DNA from: Paenibacillus sp. G2S3
Lineage (GTDB): Bacteria > Bacillota > Bacilli > Paenibacillales > Paenibacillaceae
Length of the DNA stretch: 64,000 nucleotides
Direction of reading: 5' to 3'
Assembly (NCBI RefSeq): GCF_030123105.1
Contig: NZ_CP126095.1
Span: 6,324,001-6,388,000, forward strand
Made by a program: the position numbers and the translations under genes. Numbering within the stretch: position 1 is the first letter of the stretch; every line of letters begins with the position of its first letter. This document shows positions 16,949-26,546 of the stretch, one piece after another. Below the pieces are notes generated by a model. The model saw nothing but the letters and a program-made list of their open reading frames with translations, did no database searches and was not told the DNA's origin.

Positions 16949-18808
16949 GTGTCATCCTTTAACATTAAACAGTGGATCGTTAAACCTTTTGTGTTTTTCA
17001 CCATACTTTTTATTCTAAAAGCTTTCTTAGCCTGGGGTGTAATTTTTGACGATGTACTACCTTGGAAGTCATTACTGACAGAAATCCCTTTTGCCTGGGC
17101 AATCTTCTGTATCATTGAACGTTTCGCTTCCAAGCGCAAGCTTGGATATTACATGACAGTCAATTTATTAGTAACAGCCATCTTTTTCGCAGCCATTATG
17201 TATTTTAAATACTATGGTGTCATTGTAACTTACCATGCGGCAGAGCAGGTGAATCAAGTGACAGCCGTCAGCAACAGCGTATTCTCACTCATGGATCCTT
17301 ACTACCTGTTAATCTTTACAGATATTATTGTCCTAGGAGGCTATTTCTTCTTTAATAAGAAAGGCCGGGTCTATAAAAAAGAAAAGATCAACCGTCGTAA
17401 TGGAAAAATAAAGTATAGTGTTCTATTCGCAATCTCACTTGGGCTATGCTTGTTCAACATTTTGCCTAATAAAGCTAGTATGAACGAAATTAAGAAAGCC
17501 CAGGAGATGGGTATTCTTAATTATGAAGCCTATACGATCTTTGCTAAAGAAGAACCAGAGCTTGTGCAATCAAGTGACATTACACAGGAAGCCATCAACA
17601 AAGTGAAGGGGATTAATACTGCGGCTAGTTCTCCACTTCACGGCACGGCTAAAGGCAAGAATCTTATTATCATTCAATTGGAATCCTTCCAGAACTTTTT
17701 GCTGGGACTTAAGCTAGACGGTCAAGAGATTACACCGAACCTGAACAAGGTCATGAAGGATAGTCTCTACTTCCCTAATTTCTATCAAATGGTCGGTCAA
17801 GGGAATACGTCGGATGCAGAGTTCGTAGTGAACACTTCAGCCTACATCCCTCCACGCGGTGCGGCAACCATGTCCTATGTGGATAAGGTGCTACCAAGTC
17901 TGCCGCGCTTGCTTAAAGACAATGGTTATCAGACCGCAACCTTCCACACGAATGTCGTAGAGTTCTGGAACCGTGGTGAACTATATGAATCACTGGGCTT
18001 CGATCATTATTATGATCGCTCATTTTTCGGTGAAGATGATGTTTTCTTCTTCGGCGCTTCTGATGATACGCTCTACAGTAAAACAGCTGATAAGCTAAAA
18101 GACATGAGCAAAGAGGGGCAACCTTTCTACGCTCAAATTATTTCGATGTCAGCGCATCACCCATTCACAATCCCTGAGGAAAAATACCGCATGAAGCTGC
18201 CAGAGCGTTACGAAGGTACTTTTGTGGGTGATTATATCCGTTCCCAAAACTATGCAGATGATGCCTTCGGACATTTCGTAGAAGAGCTTAAAGCGAATGG
18301 CGTATGGGATAACAGCGTGATCATGATTTATGGAGACCATATGGGACTGCCTATTTATTCTCTCGATCATGATGATAAGAAATTAATGACTGAAATTTAT
18401 GGTCATGAATATACCTATGCGGATATGTTAAACATTCCTCTGCTCATTCATGCAGGAGACAGCACAGCACCACAGACCTTAGAGCAAGTCGGAGGCGAAG
18501 TGGATATTATGCCAACTGCTGCTGGTCTTCTTGGAATTTCATTAGAGAATAACCTAGTTTTCGGTCAAGATCTACTCAGTCAGACTTATAACTTACTGCC
18601 AGAAAGATATTATTTACCTTCTGGTTCTTTCATTTCCAACTCAGGACTACTTATTCCGGGTAACAGCTTTGAAGATAATACCCAATATCCTATTTATAAT
18701 GGAAAAGCACCGGCTGCCACTGAGGATGAATACAACCGAGCATTGAGACTTCTACAGCTTTCCCATAGCTACATTACGCAGCTGCCAGACAAACCAATTG
18801 AACCTTAG
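16949..18808 (+). CDS. Lipoteichoic acid synthase family protein (sulfatase fold)
   Basis: 619 residues. Five N-terminal membrane helices (within about 10-175) are followed by an outside sulfatase-type domain. The catalytic set is visible: Glu245 (IQLESFQN), the nucleophile Thr287 (QGNTSDAEF), and Asp463-His464 (YGDHMG) for the Mn ion. These match LtaS Glu255, Thr300 and Asp475-His476 in order. It transfers glycerol phosphate from phosphatidylglycerol to the growing lipoteichoic acid chain, or is a primase or stress paralogue. The start is GTG 16949 with GAGGGG upstream. The length is close to LtaS (about 640-650). Confidence 0.87.
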   Translation: MSSFNIKQWIVKPFVFFTILFILKAFLAWGVIFDDVLPWKSLLTEIPFAWAIFCIIERFASKRKLGYYMTVNLLVTAIFFAAIMYFKYYGVIVTYHAAEQVNQVTAVSNSVFSLMDPYYLLIFTDIIVLGGYFFFNKKGRVYKKEKINRRNGKIKYSVLFAISLGLCLFNILPNKASMNEIKKAQEMGILNYEAYTIFAKEEPELVQSSDITQEAINKVKGINTAASSPLHGTAKGKNLIIIQLESFQNFLLGLKLDGQEITPNLNKVMKDSLYFPNFYQMVGQGNTSDAEFVVNTSAYIPPRGAATMSYVDKVLPSLPRLLKDNGYQTATFHTNVVEFWNRGELYESLGFDHYYDRSFFGEDDVFFFGASDDTLYSKTADKLKDMSKEGQPFYAQIISMSAHHPFTIPEEKYRMKLPERYEGTFVGDYIRSQNYADDAFGHFVEELKANGVWDNSVIMIYGDHMGLPIYSLDHDDKKLMTEIYGHEYTYADMLNIPLLIHAGDSTAPQTLEQVGGEVDIMPTAAGLLGISLENNLVFGQDLLSQTYNLLPERYYLPSGSFISNSGLLIPGNSFEDNTQYPIYNGKAPAATEDEYNRALRLLQLSHSYITQLPDKPIEP

Positions 18809-18829
18809 AACTTATCATTATTATATTTC

Positions 18830-18870
18830 AAAGAAGGCCACCTTCTCTTCAGAGAGGGTGGCCTTCTTTC
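18830..18870. terminator. Bidirectional terminator
   Basis: AAGAAGGCCACC (18831-18842) and GGTGGCCTTCTT (18857-18868) form a perfect 12-bp stem with A/T flanks, between the convergent LTA synthase and marR genes. Confidence 0.85.
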
Positions 18871-18894
18871 TGTATCTATGCCAAAGCTAGAAAT

Positions 18895-19326
18895 TTACCG
18901 TTCCTGATCCTCGATCATACGGTAGTACTCCGCAAACTTCTGCAGCTCTTCAGGCTTCAGTATAGATAAATGCTCAGCAAGCAGCTGTTTTGAACGGAAA
19001 TGTCCTTCTTCAAGTGTTTGCTGACCTCGCTCGGTGATGGTCACCACAACCGCTCTCCGATCATTTCCATCCGTCTCACGCTTAATAAAACCCAGCGCTT
19101 CCAGACGATCAAGCATCACTGTAATGGCACTGGATTTGACCTCCATAGACTCCGCCAGCTGTACCACCCGCGATTTTTTCTCTTTCGCTACTATATTTAA
19201 CAGACCCATCTGAGGTACGGTAAGTCCAAGTTCTTTATGCAAAGTCCTTTGAGACATGATCTTACGCTGTACTCTCCACATGGATAATCCAAGACGCTCT
19301 ATTAACGGATCTAATGGATGCGGCAT
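18895..19326 (-). CDS. MarR-family transcriptional regulator
   Basis: 143 residues when started at ATG 19326, which has TTGGGAG upstream; an in-frame TTG at 19344 overlaps that site and is less likely. The winged HTH is AESMEVKSSAITVMLDRLEA with wing residues GNDRRAVVVTITERG. It is a lone gene convergent with the LTA synthase, with no visible divergent partner, so the regulon is unknown. The upstream 19345-19573 shows no clear operator. Confidence 0.82.
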   Translation of the reverse strand: MPHPLDPLIERLGLSMWRVQRKIMSQRTLHKELGLTVPQMGLLNIVAKEKKSRVVQLAESMEVKSSAITVMLDRLEALGFIKRETDGNDRRAVVVTITERGQQTLEEGHFRSKQLLAEHLSILKPEELQKFAEYYRMIEDQER

Positions 19327-19573
19327 CTTTGTTTCAACTCCCAATCCGTTTTTAATAACTCAAGCGTACCACTAGAACTGGTTAGGATTCAACGCTTTTG
19401 TCTACTAAACATTTCATAATCACGTTTATTTCCATAATTTTTCCACCAATTTACAATATCCGACACAAAAATACTATATTCTATGTAAGGTCCTAAGCTT
19501 AACGATACGCTATAATCGTAGCAGTGAGAGCGATTGTCACCGAAAACATAATTTGTCAAGGTTGGTGCAAAGA

Positions 19574-21268
19574 ATGAAATTGGCAACTAAATTAACTTGG
19601 ATGATGTTCATCGTGTTACTTCTTGTTGGATCATCCATCGGGTTCTTCGGATACCGTACTGCGTACAAGCAAGTAGACGAGGCAGCTGGTATCGAATTGG
19701 TAGGATGCGCCAATATTACAACCGGGCTGATTGATCCATCAGACATTACCGCATTAATTGCTGGAGATCAAAGCAAACTGGAGGCTGTCGAGGACCGGAT
19801 CGGTTGGATTGTGGCACATAAGGCTATTTTTAAAGAGGCGTTCATTTTATCGTTAGATGGAAAGATACTCGCCGCAGATTCAAGCTTCAAAGCAAGAGGT
19901 TATAAAGCAGGCGATACTTTTTATTTCTCAGATGAAGAGAAGCACAAGATCACTACATCTAAGCATTCCGCCTACTCCAAGGTTTATACATACGAAGGTA
20001 CCTCACTCAAGACGGGTTACGGCCCCATCTATCAGGATCATGATCCGTCCAAGCCTATAGTCGCTTTAATGGCCATTAACTTCGATGGCCCATTAATTCA
20101 AGAACGGACTCGGGACATTATTGTTCAGCCCTTTATTATCGGGACTTCCATTCTAGTTATTGCTATTGTCGCAGCTTATCTTCTCATCCGCCGAATGGTA
20201 AGTCCATTAACGAAGCTGTCCAAAGGCGTAAATCTCGTTGCACAGGGTGATCTTACTCATGATCCTATTTCTTTCAACAGCAAGGATGAGATTGGTACAC
20301 TAGCTCGAAATTTCAACCACATGACACAGAGCCTACGCCTGCTCATTACCGAGGTCAATGAAACCTCCATGCAGGTGGCATCTTCATCCGAAGAGCTCTC
20401 TGCCAGTGCGCAAGAAACTAACCGGGCGGGTGAACACAGTGTCAACGTTACGATTGAGCTTTCCGATGGAGCCAATACTCAGCTACAGAATTTGGAGGGT
20501 GGATATAAGTCTGTACAAGACTTGTCACGCTTCATTACAGAGATTGCAGGTAATGCCGATCATGCTATGGATAATGCCGCTAATAATGCTGACAAGGCAC
20601 GCTCAGGACGAGAAGCCATGGATTCCACTACGAAACAAATGAGCATCGTCAGTGAGAGCATCACTGATCTGGCTGTCATTATTGACACCTTGGGTGGATA
20701 TTCCAAGGAAATTGAGAATATCGTGGGCACGATTGCGAGCATCGCAGAAGAAACCAATCTACTGTCGCTGAATGCAGCCATTGAAGCCGCTAGAGCCGGA
20801 GAAGAGGGAAGAGGATTTGCGGTAGTAGCCCATTCCGTACGTAAGCTTGCCGAACGATCCGCTCACTCTGCTGCTCAAATTGGTCAACTTGTAAGTATCA
20901 TCGTAAACCAAATGGACCAAGCAGGAGAAACCATGAAACGCTCTACAGAAGAGATGGACCAAGGCCGGGAAATGATCATAACAGCAGGCCAATCTTTCTC
21001 CGAGATTGAGACGTCTGTCTCTGGGATGGCTTCACAAAGTCAGCAGATTTCCGGAACAGTCCGTGAGCTAGCGTTAATCTCCGATGGTCTCGTTGCTGCT
21101 CTTCAGAATATCGTAGACGTTGCTAATCAAACAGCAAGCGGTGCAGAAACATTATCCGCCTCTTCACAAGAACAGCTTGCAGCCATGGAAGAAGTGGAAT
21201 CAGCTGCAGGTTTCCTGTCTTCATTAGCGGAGAAACTACAGATTCTTGTTGAACGTTTCAAAGTATAA
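19574..21268 (+). CDS. Methyl-accepting chemotaxis protein with an extracellular Cache-like sensor
   Basis: About 564 residues. TM1 is near 5-25, an extracellular domain of about 150 residues follows (KTGYGPIYQDHDP is typical of a Cache fold), then TM2 near 180-205, a HAMP domain (RRMVSPLTKLSKGVNLVAQG) and the cytoplasmic hairpin. The hairpin tip, IAEETNLLSLNAAIEAARAG, is the near-invariant CheA/CheW-binding sequence. It senses a small molecule and feeds the chemotaxis kinase. The frame is open to TTG 19553; ATG 19574 is preferred though its AAGG site is weak. A TATAAT at 19511-19516 could be the -10. Confidence 0.88.
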   Translation: MKLATKLTWMMFIVLLLVGSSIGFFGYRTAYKQVDEAAGIELVGCANITTGLIDPSDITALIAGDQSKLEAVEDRIGWIVAHKAIFKEAFILSLDGKILAADSSFKARGYKAGDTFYFSDEEKHKITTSKHSAYSKVYTYEGTSLKTGYGPIYQDHDPSKPIVALMAINFDGPLIQERTRDIIVQPFIIGTSILVIAIVAAYLLIRRMVSPLTKLSKGVNLVAQGDLTHDPISFNSKDEIGTLARNFNHMTQSLRLLITEVNETSMQVASSSEELSASAQETNRAGEHSVNVTIELSDGANTQLQNLEGGYKSVQDLSRFITEIAGNADHAMDNAANNADKARSGREAMDSTTKQMSIVSESITDLAVIIDTLGGYSKEIENIVGTIASIAEETNLLSLNAAIEAARAGEEGRGFAVVAHSVRKLAERSAHSAAQIGQLVSIIVNQMDQAGETMKRSTEEMDQGREMIITAGQSFSEIETSVSGMASQSQQISGTVRELALISDGLVAALQNIVDVANQTASGAETLSASSQEQLAAMEEVESAAGFLSSLAEKLQILVERFKV

Positions 21269-21297
21269 TCCTTCTTATTCATGAAGTTCTTAACCTT

Positions 21298-21347
21298 AAA
21301 AGGGCTAGCGACGAAGCAGAGAAATTCTGCTTGATCGCTAGCCCTTC
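21298..21347. terminator. Terminator between convergent signalling genes
   Basis: AAGGGCTAGCG (21300-21310) pairs with CGCTAGCCCTT (21336-21346), with an inner GCAGA/TCTGC stem. Confidence 0.8.
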
Positions 21348-21366
21348 TTCTATGTATTTATTGAGA

Positions 21367-23148
21367 TCATGACGCTGCCGTATTCGCTATAAACCACTCG
21401 CCCAGTTCTTGAACAGGCATCGGCCGACCGTAATAATAACCCTGCATGACTCTACAACCCAGCGATTTCAGCAATTCGATCTGCTCTGGTGTCTCCACGC
21501 CTTCCGCCACAACTTCCATATTAAGATGGGTCGCAATCGCAATAATATTGCTGATAATAGCTTTCTTGGAGTGCATTTTGCTGTTCCGAATAAATACTTG
21601 GTCAATCTTGAGTGTGTTGACTGGAATCTCATCCAAATTACCAAGGGAAGAGAAACCTGTCCCAAAGTCATCCAGCGATACTCTTACCCCAAGCTTCCGA
21701 AGTCTGGACAGCTGCGCAACCGTCTCTATCATGTTATTCATCGCAATGGACTCGGTAATCTCCAGTTCTAGGAAGTGTGGCTCTAGTTCTGAACGTGTGA
21801 GAGCTTCCTCTACAACATCGTATAAACTGCCGTCCTCAAACATCCGTGCTGACATATTAATAGAGACTGGGACGTTAGCAATCTCTTCCTTATGCCAGAA
21901 CCTGTTCTGGCTGCACACATCATGCAGCATCCAATAGGTAATCGGAACAATTAGTCCAGTCTCTTCTGCAATAGGAATGAATTCAGCTGGTGAAATGATC
22001 CCATGCTCTGGGTGTCTCCAGCGCAGCAGCGCTTCAAGACCCACCGTAACATTCATGTAAGAATCCCATTTAGGCTGATACACAACCATAAACTCAGAAC
22101 GAGCCAACGCTTTGCGAAGATCCTTCTCCAGCGACATCCGCCGCAACTGATTGCGATTTACTTCCTGATCGAACACACTGCATTTATTCTTACCTGAATC
22201 CTTAGAAGTATAAAGAGCCGTATCCGCAGCCTTCATTAGCGCTGAGCGGTCAGTCCCATGCAAAGGCGTCATACTGATTCCAACGCTTGCAGTAACATAT
22301 AGCTCATTGCCCTGAATACGATAGAATTTCTTAAGTTCATGCATAATATGCCCTGCCTCTTCCTGCGCAACCTCCAGCGTGCAATCTGGAAGAGCGATCA
22401 GAAATTCGTCACCACCTAAACGGAAGATTTTCCCTTTATCTCCTACAGAACGAGTCAGTCTTGCAGCGACCTCCTGCAGTAACATATCTCCTATATCATG
22501 TCCAAGCGTATCATTAATCGACTTAAAGCGATCTAGATCCACAAAAAAAACGGCACCGGATTTACTACCGAAAAATTCATCATTAAAATAGCGTTCCAGT
22601 CCATGTCGATTCGGCAGCGCTGTTAGTGGATCATGATAAGCCATTCGTTCGAACACATGGCGATCCAGAAATACGGCGCCAGCAGAAACTGTGAGCATGA
22701 GTAGCACTCCCAATGAAACTCCCATTAAGAGAACATCATCATTTTCCACAAAATACATAACAGATATTCCGATATAATGCATAGCCAAAAAGCCGCTTCC
22801 CAAGAGAATACCACCTACTACTAAATGCCATGTCCTTATCTGAGGAACAGATGTGACCCGGAATGCCAAATAGCAGAATAACACACCGACCAATAGTGAT
22901 AATATAGCTCTGCCTGGATAATAATTGACCTCTGCCGGAAAGCGACTCGCCATTATCCCAACATAATATATTGCCCAAACACCGCAGCCTAGCACACAAG
23001 CCCCCGAGATCAACCACAGTCCTCGGATTTTGCCGGTAGAACGCGAAACCTGCGAGATCAGATTCAGTACGAAATAAGTAGCTGTCGCCGCTAGCGCAAA
23101 TGATAGTAAAATAACCCAAACATTATAGTGGATGCCCATTTTATCCAT
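21367..23148 (-). CDS. MHYT-GGDEF-EAL cyclic di-GMP turnover protein
   Basis: 593 residues. Seven N-terminal helices (about 8-160) contain MHYT-like motifs, one degenerate (WAIYYVG, 58-64) and one near-intact (MHYIG, 123-127). The GGDEF motif is intact (245-249), and no RxxD inhibitory site lies upstream of it. The EAL domain keeps EALLRW (Glu372), EITES, DDFGTGFS (493-500), LKID and AEGVE, so both cyclase and phosphodiesterase chemistry look possible. MHYT domains are thought to sense oxygen, CO or NO through metal. A single gene convergent with the chemoreceptor. Confidence 0.87.
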   Translation of the reverse strand: MDKMGIHYNVWVILLSFALAATATYFVLNLISQVSRSTGKIRGLWLISGACVLGCGVWAIYYVGIMASRFPAEVNYYPGRAILSLLVGVLFCYLAFRVTSVPQIRTWHLVVGGILLGSGFLAMHYIGISVMYFVENDDVLLMGVSLGVLLMLTVSAGAVFLDRHVFERMAYHDPLTALPNRHGLERYFNDEFFGSKSGAVFFVDLDRFKSINDTLGHDIGDMLLQEVAARLTRSVGDKGKIFRLGGDEFLIALPDCTLEVAQEEAGHIMHELKKFYRIQGNELYVTASVGISMTPLHGTDRSALMKAADTALYTSKDSGKNKCSVFDQEVNRNQLRRMSLEKDLRKALARSEFMVVYQPKWDSYMNVTVGLEALLRWRHPEHGIISPAEFIPIAEETGLIVPITYWMLHDVCSQNRFWHKEEIANVPVSINMSARMFEDGSLYDVVEEALTRSELEPHFLELEITESIAMNNMIETVAQLSRLRKLGVRVSLDDFGTGFSSLGNLDEIPVNTLKIDQVFIRNSKMHSKKAIISNIIAIATHLNMEVVAEGVETPEQIELLKSLGCRVMQGYYYGRPMPVQELGEWFIANTAAS

Positions 23149-23378
23149 TAGTTAACCTCTTCACCGGTTTTGAATCCCGTAATCGCTTCAGCGTATTTCT
23201 CAAGTAAAAAATCATTACACGAATATCAGATATGGAAGAGTGCGTAAGATTATAGGTGATCCTCAAAAAAGAAACTTTAGATGTATTCTACTCTGTATTC
23301 AGAAGATTGTCTAAGTAAATACTGGAATTTATACCCTTTTTTTATTAGGCGAAAAATGTCCATATTTGACACAATCAC

Positions 23379-25037
23379 TCAGCCTGGAATATTGGAACTA
23401 TGACCTGTTGGCGATACGTTTTTGGGAAAGGTAATTCGCCATATCCATAGATTCAAAACTACCAGAGTCAACAGGTAGATATAAATTCCACCCGTAAATA
23501 AAGTGAAGACATAATGTATACCTGCCATCCCCATCAACAAGAATATCAACCCAAAGGAGTTTGCGGTGTAATCTTTCTGTTTAGCAGCCTCATAACGTTC
23601 TGAGAAAGGTAGTACCGGGGGATAAGAACGGAAGCAAATGACCGCATAGATCAGCATTGCGAACAGCACGACTATTAAGTCTGGCACAATCCGCAGCCCA
23701 AACAACCAAAGATATACTATTGCCTCTATAGCGAATAAAGGTAATAGCAAGCGAACTATCGCTGCCTTAAGCATTCCACGATAGATGGGTGCGGTGTTCG
23801 GCAGAGGAATCAGCTTATAAATCCAAGAACCTTTATAACTCGCAGAGTACCTTAGCATTAGAACAACCGTCTGAAGTAGCGTCGCACCGAAGTAAATCAT
23901 CAGGAATATGTTTGAATCCTTGATAGACGATGCATTTCCATCCCAAAAGATCCCAAATATAAAAATGAACGGAAAAACAATAGAATAGCCGATTGCAGGA
24001 TATACCTTTAACTTGAAGTCACGCTCATTCTTCATCATCGACCAGCTAAAACGAAAGAACATTCTCTCTACCGGGTTCTTACATGTTATTTTCGATAACC
24101 TGTCCACCAATCGGGCGTTATCTTTGCCAACGTTCCCTTGCTCTGAAAGCTTCTGTAAGCTCTTTTCGAATAGAGGCATCAGCTTAATATAAGCCACAAT
24201 CAGCATCAGTGGAAATACTAAAGCTAGCACTGAAAGCACCACAAAGTGTGTATCTCTCGCCCCACCAATCAACATCTCAAATGGAGCCGCAAACCAAATC
24301 GGAGAAATCAAATACTGCCACCATGCCGGCTTAAAAGAGAGGCTCAGTTCAGCAATATCGAACAGTCTAACAACGAGCTGATACCCTACTGTAATTCCTA
24401 TAGTCAAAATGATCTGTACATAATTTATAATATCCTTGAGTTTCTCCCCGTCGAAAAACTTCATAATCAATAAATAAAGCAGCGCCGTAATGACGAGGAT
24501 AAAGCAGTCCATCAGAATGATTTCAACAGCATATAGCAGGAAAAAAGGCACTCCCTGTTTGAACAGGCACAAAATCAGTGAAGGTCCGGTCAATGTGAGC
24601 GTCACTGAAAATAAATAAATGAGAATGTGGATGCTCTTCGCCATGTTCAAGGTACGGCGGTTCACTGGCTTTGAAGCCAGTATGTTCTTGTCCCGAAGAT
24701 CTAGCATCACGGAAGAGAAATCAGAGATCAGCGTGGTTGTAATCATAAACATCACTACACCAAATACAAGGCTCATTTGCAGCATATAGTTCCCCGTTAA
24801 CATCATCAGAGGAATTAACATGACTCCAAAAAGTAAATAAATCCATTGCACACGTAGCGGCGATCCCTCTTTCTTCTCCTCCTTTTTCTGCATTCCAGCA
24901 AGCACTGTCGGTGTTCTTCTTCCGTCCATTGTAAGTTTGACCTGCAGAATACTCCGCATCATGTCATAATCAACTCCGATTCGGCCAAACCCACCTCGCA
25001 GCTTATCCAGAAGCTTCAGCACATAGAAATCAGTCAT
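23379..25037 (-). CDS. ABC-2-type exporter permease (YthQ-like)
   Basis: About 552 residues with around ten to twelve membrane helices in two groups. The frame is open upstream to 25097, but ATG 25037 is chosen: it lies at the ATPase gene's end as ATGACTGA, eight bases shared, with AGAGG upstream. A 552-residue protein then begins MTDFYVLKLLDKLRGG. It pairs with the ATPase at 25030-25830, resembling B. subtilis YthP-YthQ in order and size. The transported substrate is unknown. No terminator is obvious in 23149-23378. Confidence 0.78.
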   Translation of the reverse strand: MTDFYVLKLLDKLRGGFGRIGVDYDMMRSILQVKLTMDGRRTPTVLAGMQKKEEKKEGSPLRVQWIYLLFGVMLIPLMMLTGNYMLQMSLVFGVVMFMITTTLISDFSSVMLDLRDKNILASKPVNRRTLNMAKSIHILIYLFSVTLTLTGPSLILCLFKQGVPFFLLYAVEIILMDCFILVITALLYLLIMKFFDGEKLKDIINYVQIILTIGITVGYQLVVRLFDIAELSLSFKPAWWQYLISPIWFAAPFEMLIGGARDTHFVVLSVLALVFPLMLIVAYIKLMPLFEKSLQKLSEQGNVGKDNARLVDRLSKITCKNPVERMFFRFSWSMMKNERDFKLKVYPAIGYSIVFPFIFIFGIFWDGNASSIKDSNIFLMIYFGATLLQTVVLMLRYSASYKGSWIYKLIPLPNTAPIYRGMLKAAIVRLLLPLFAIEAIVYLWLFGLRIVPDLIVVLFAMLIYAVICFRSYPPVLPFSERYEAAKQKDYTANSFGLIFLLMGMAGIHYVFTLFTGGIYIYLLTLVVLNLWIWRITFPKNVSPTGHSSNIPG

Positions 25038-25830
25038 GAGAAGATACCTCTTGCATGACCGCAACAAATTCCCCAGCAATATCACGGTATTTATCAAATC
25101 CAGTTAACTGATTAAAAATATCCTCAAGCGACCCTTCACGGCCCCTTTCTTTAAGCTCCGCAAAGCTCCCATCCGCCACGATATCACCACCATCGATCAA
25201 AACAATCCGGCTACTGATCTTCTCAACCACATCCATAATGTGTGAAGAGTAGAAAATGGTCTTGCCCCTTGCCGCCAATGATGCAAAAATCTCCTTTACT
25301 ACCATTACGCTATTAGCATCCAGGCCGCTCAGCGGTTCATCCAGGAATAGAATATCGGGATCATGAAGCATGCTGGAGATCAGCAATACCTTTTGTTTCA
25401 TCCCTTTGGAAAAGGTTGCGATCCTCGAATCATAGGCTTTCTCAAGACCTAGTAAGGCCATTAATTTTCCAGCTTTGTAGTCCACATCACTACGCTTCAT
25501 GCCATACAACTCACCTATAAAGGTTAGATACTCTCTAGCGGTGAGGCTATCATATAATTCGGCTACCTCCGGCACATAACCTATTCTTTTCTTGTAAGAA
25601 ACATCTCCATCAGCAATATCCCTACCGAAAATCTCTACTTTCCCGTTATAACCTTCTACCAGACCGAGCATTATCTTAACGGTTGTACTCTTGCCTGCCC
25701 CATTAGGGCCGATATAGCCAATAATTTGTCCTCTGTATACCTTAAGATCAATGCCCCTAAGCACCATTCGGTCCGTATAGTTCATCCATAAACCAGAAAT
25801 AGCAATGACTGGATCATCAGCAAGGCCCAT
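25030..25830 (-). CDS. ABC transporter ATP-binding protein (YthP-like)
   Basis: 266 residues. Walker A is GPNGAGKST, the signature is an atypical FSKGMKQKV, Walker B is ILFLDEPLSGLD, and the switch His is in YSSHIMD. The FSKGM-type signature is common in ABC-2 exporter ATPases. It is the first gene of a two-gene operon with the permease, overlapping by eight bases. GAGGGGATTAGGAT precedes the ATG. Confidence 0.87.
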   Translation of the reverse strand: MGLADDPVIAISGLWMNYTDRMVLRGIDLKVYRGQIIGYIGPNGAGKSTTVKIMLGLVEGYNGKVEIFGRDIADGDVSYKKRIGYVPEVAELYDSLTAREYLTFIGELYGMKRSDVDYKAGKLMALLGLEKAYDSRIATFSKGMKQKVLLISSMLHDPDILFLDEPLSGLDANSVMVVKEIFASLAARGKTIFYSSHIMDVVEKISSRIVLIDGGDIVADGSFAELKERGREGSLEDIFNQLTGFDKYRDIAGEFVAVMQEVSSHD

Positions 25831-25977
25831 ATCCTAATCCCCTCTCTAGCGACTAATCGACAATGTTAAAAATTACTATTTAATGAAATTACAATTATTG
25901 TATCATTCAACTGAATCCAACTCCATAATTTAACTCACTTATCTTATATCTATGAATGCTAATCTCTTCTTCATCAC

Positions 25978-26003
25978 AAAAAGGAGAACCATCGGTTCCC
26001 CCT
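25978..26003 (-). terminator. Terminator of the hxlR gene
   Basis: GGAGAACC/GGTTCCCCC stem; on the minus strand it ends in CTCCTTTTTG, about 30 bp after the HxlR stop. Confidence 0.7.
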
Positions 26004-26030
26004 TAGAGTGTAAAGATTATCCCTCGCAAA

Positions 26031-26432
26031 TTAATCCACTTCATCCGCTTGATCCACTTGATCATATGCAGCTCTGGCCTTTTCAACCCATACATAATTT
26101 TTACTCGTCCACTGATTTAACGCCCTCATAGGCTCACGTAAAGATACCCCTAGAGGGGTTAGAGAATACTCTACGATGGGTGGAACAGATGGTGTAATCT
26201 CACGCTTTACCAACCCATCACGTTCCAGTTGCCGCAAAGTTTGAGTAAGCATTTTTTTAGATATGCCTTCGATTCGTCTTCTGATATCACTGTAACGAAT
26301 GATTCCATCTTCCATGGCATAGATGACCAAAGCTGTCCATTTATTAGAGATAATATCAAGGACCTTACTGTACCCACAAATCGATAACGAGATATCAGGC
26401 TCTACGGCATTCGTCGAAAATGGATGGTTCAT
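26031..26432 (-). CDS. HxlR-family winged-helix regulator
   Basis: 133 residues. The HxlR core is complete: LDIISNKWTALVIYAM, ISKKMLTQTLRQLERDGLV and the wing VEYSLTPLG. A single Cys19 (SICGYSKV) sits at the dimer-end helix where redox-sensing relatives such as YodB and HypR carry their reactive Cys. It is divergent from a quinone-reductase-type gene, as in several electrophile-responsive pairs. AGGAGG lies seven bases before the ATG. A thiol-switch role is inference. Confidence 0.85.
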   Translation of the reverse strand: MNHPFSTNAVEPDISLSICGYSKVLDIISNKWTALVIYAMEDGIIRYSDIRRRIEGISKKMLTQTLRQLERDGLVKREITPSVPPIVEYSLTPLGVSLREPMRALNQWTSKNYVWVEKARAAYDQVDQADEVD

Positions 26433-26447
26433 ATGAAGTCCTCCTAT

Positions 26448-26495
26448 GCACTTTTCGGTTCCCTGGACACTATAAAGTGCCTCCTTACTTAAGTG
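26448..26495. promoter_or_regulatory. Inverted repeats in the hxlR/oxidoreductase divergent promoter
   Basis: GCACTTT (26448-26454) and AAAGTGC (26474-26480) form a spaced dyad. A compact TTACTTAAGTGTAA dyad follows at about 26484-26497. HxlR proteins bind sites of this sort between divergent genes; which one is used is not known. Confidence 0.5.
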
Positions 26496-26546
26496 TAATT
26501 AATGAATTATTGTATGTCTATGCAATTCAAAAAGGAGAGATCGCCC

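Noticed and set aside
25038..25097. Longer start of the YthQ-like permease (25097)
   Set aside because: It would overlap the ATPase gene by 68 bp. ATG 25037 has a ribosome binding site and an ordinary eight-base overlap.
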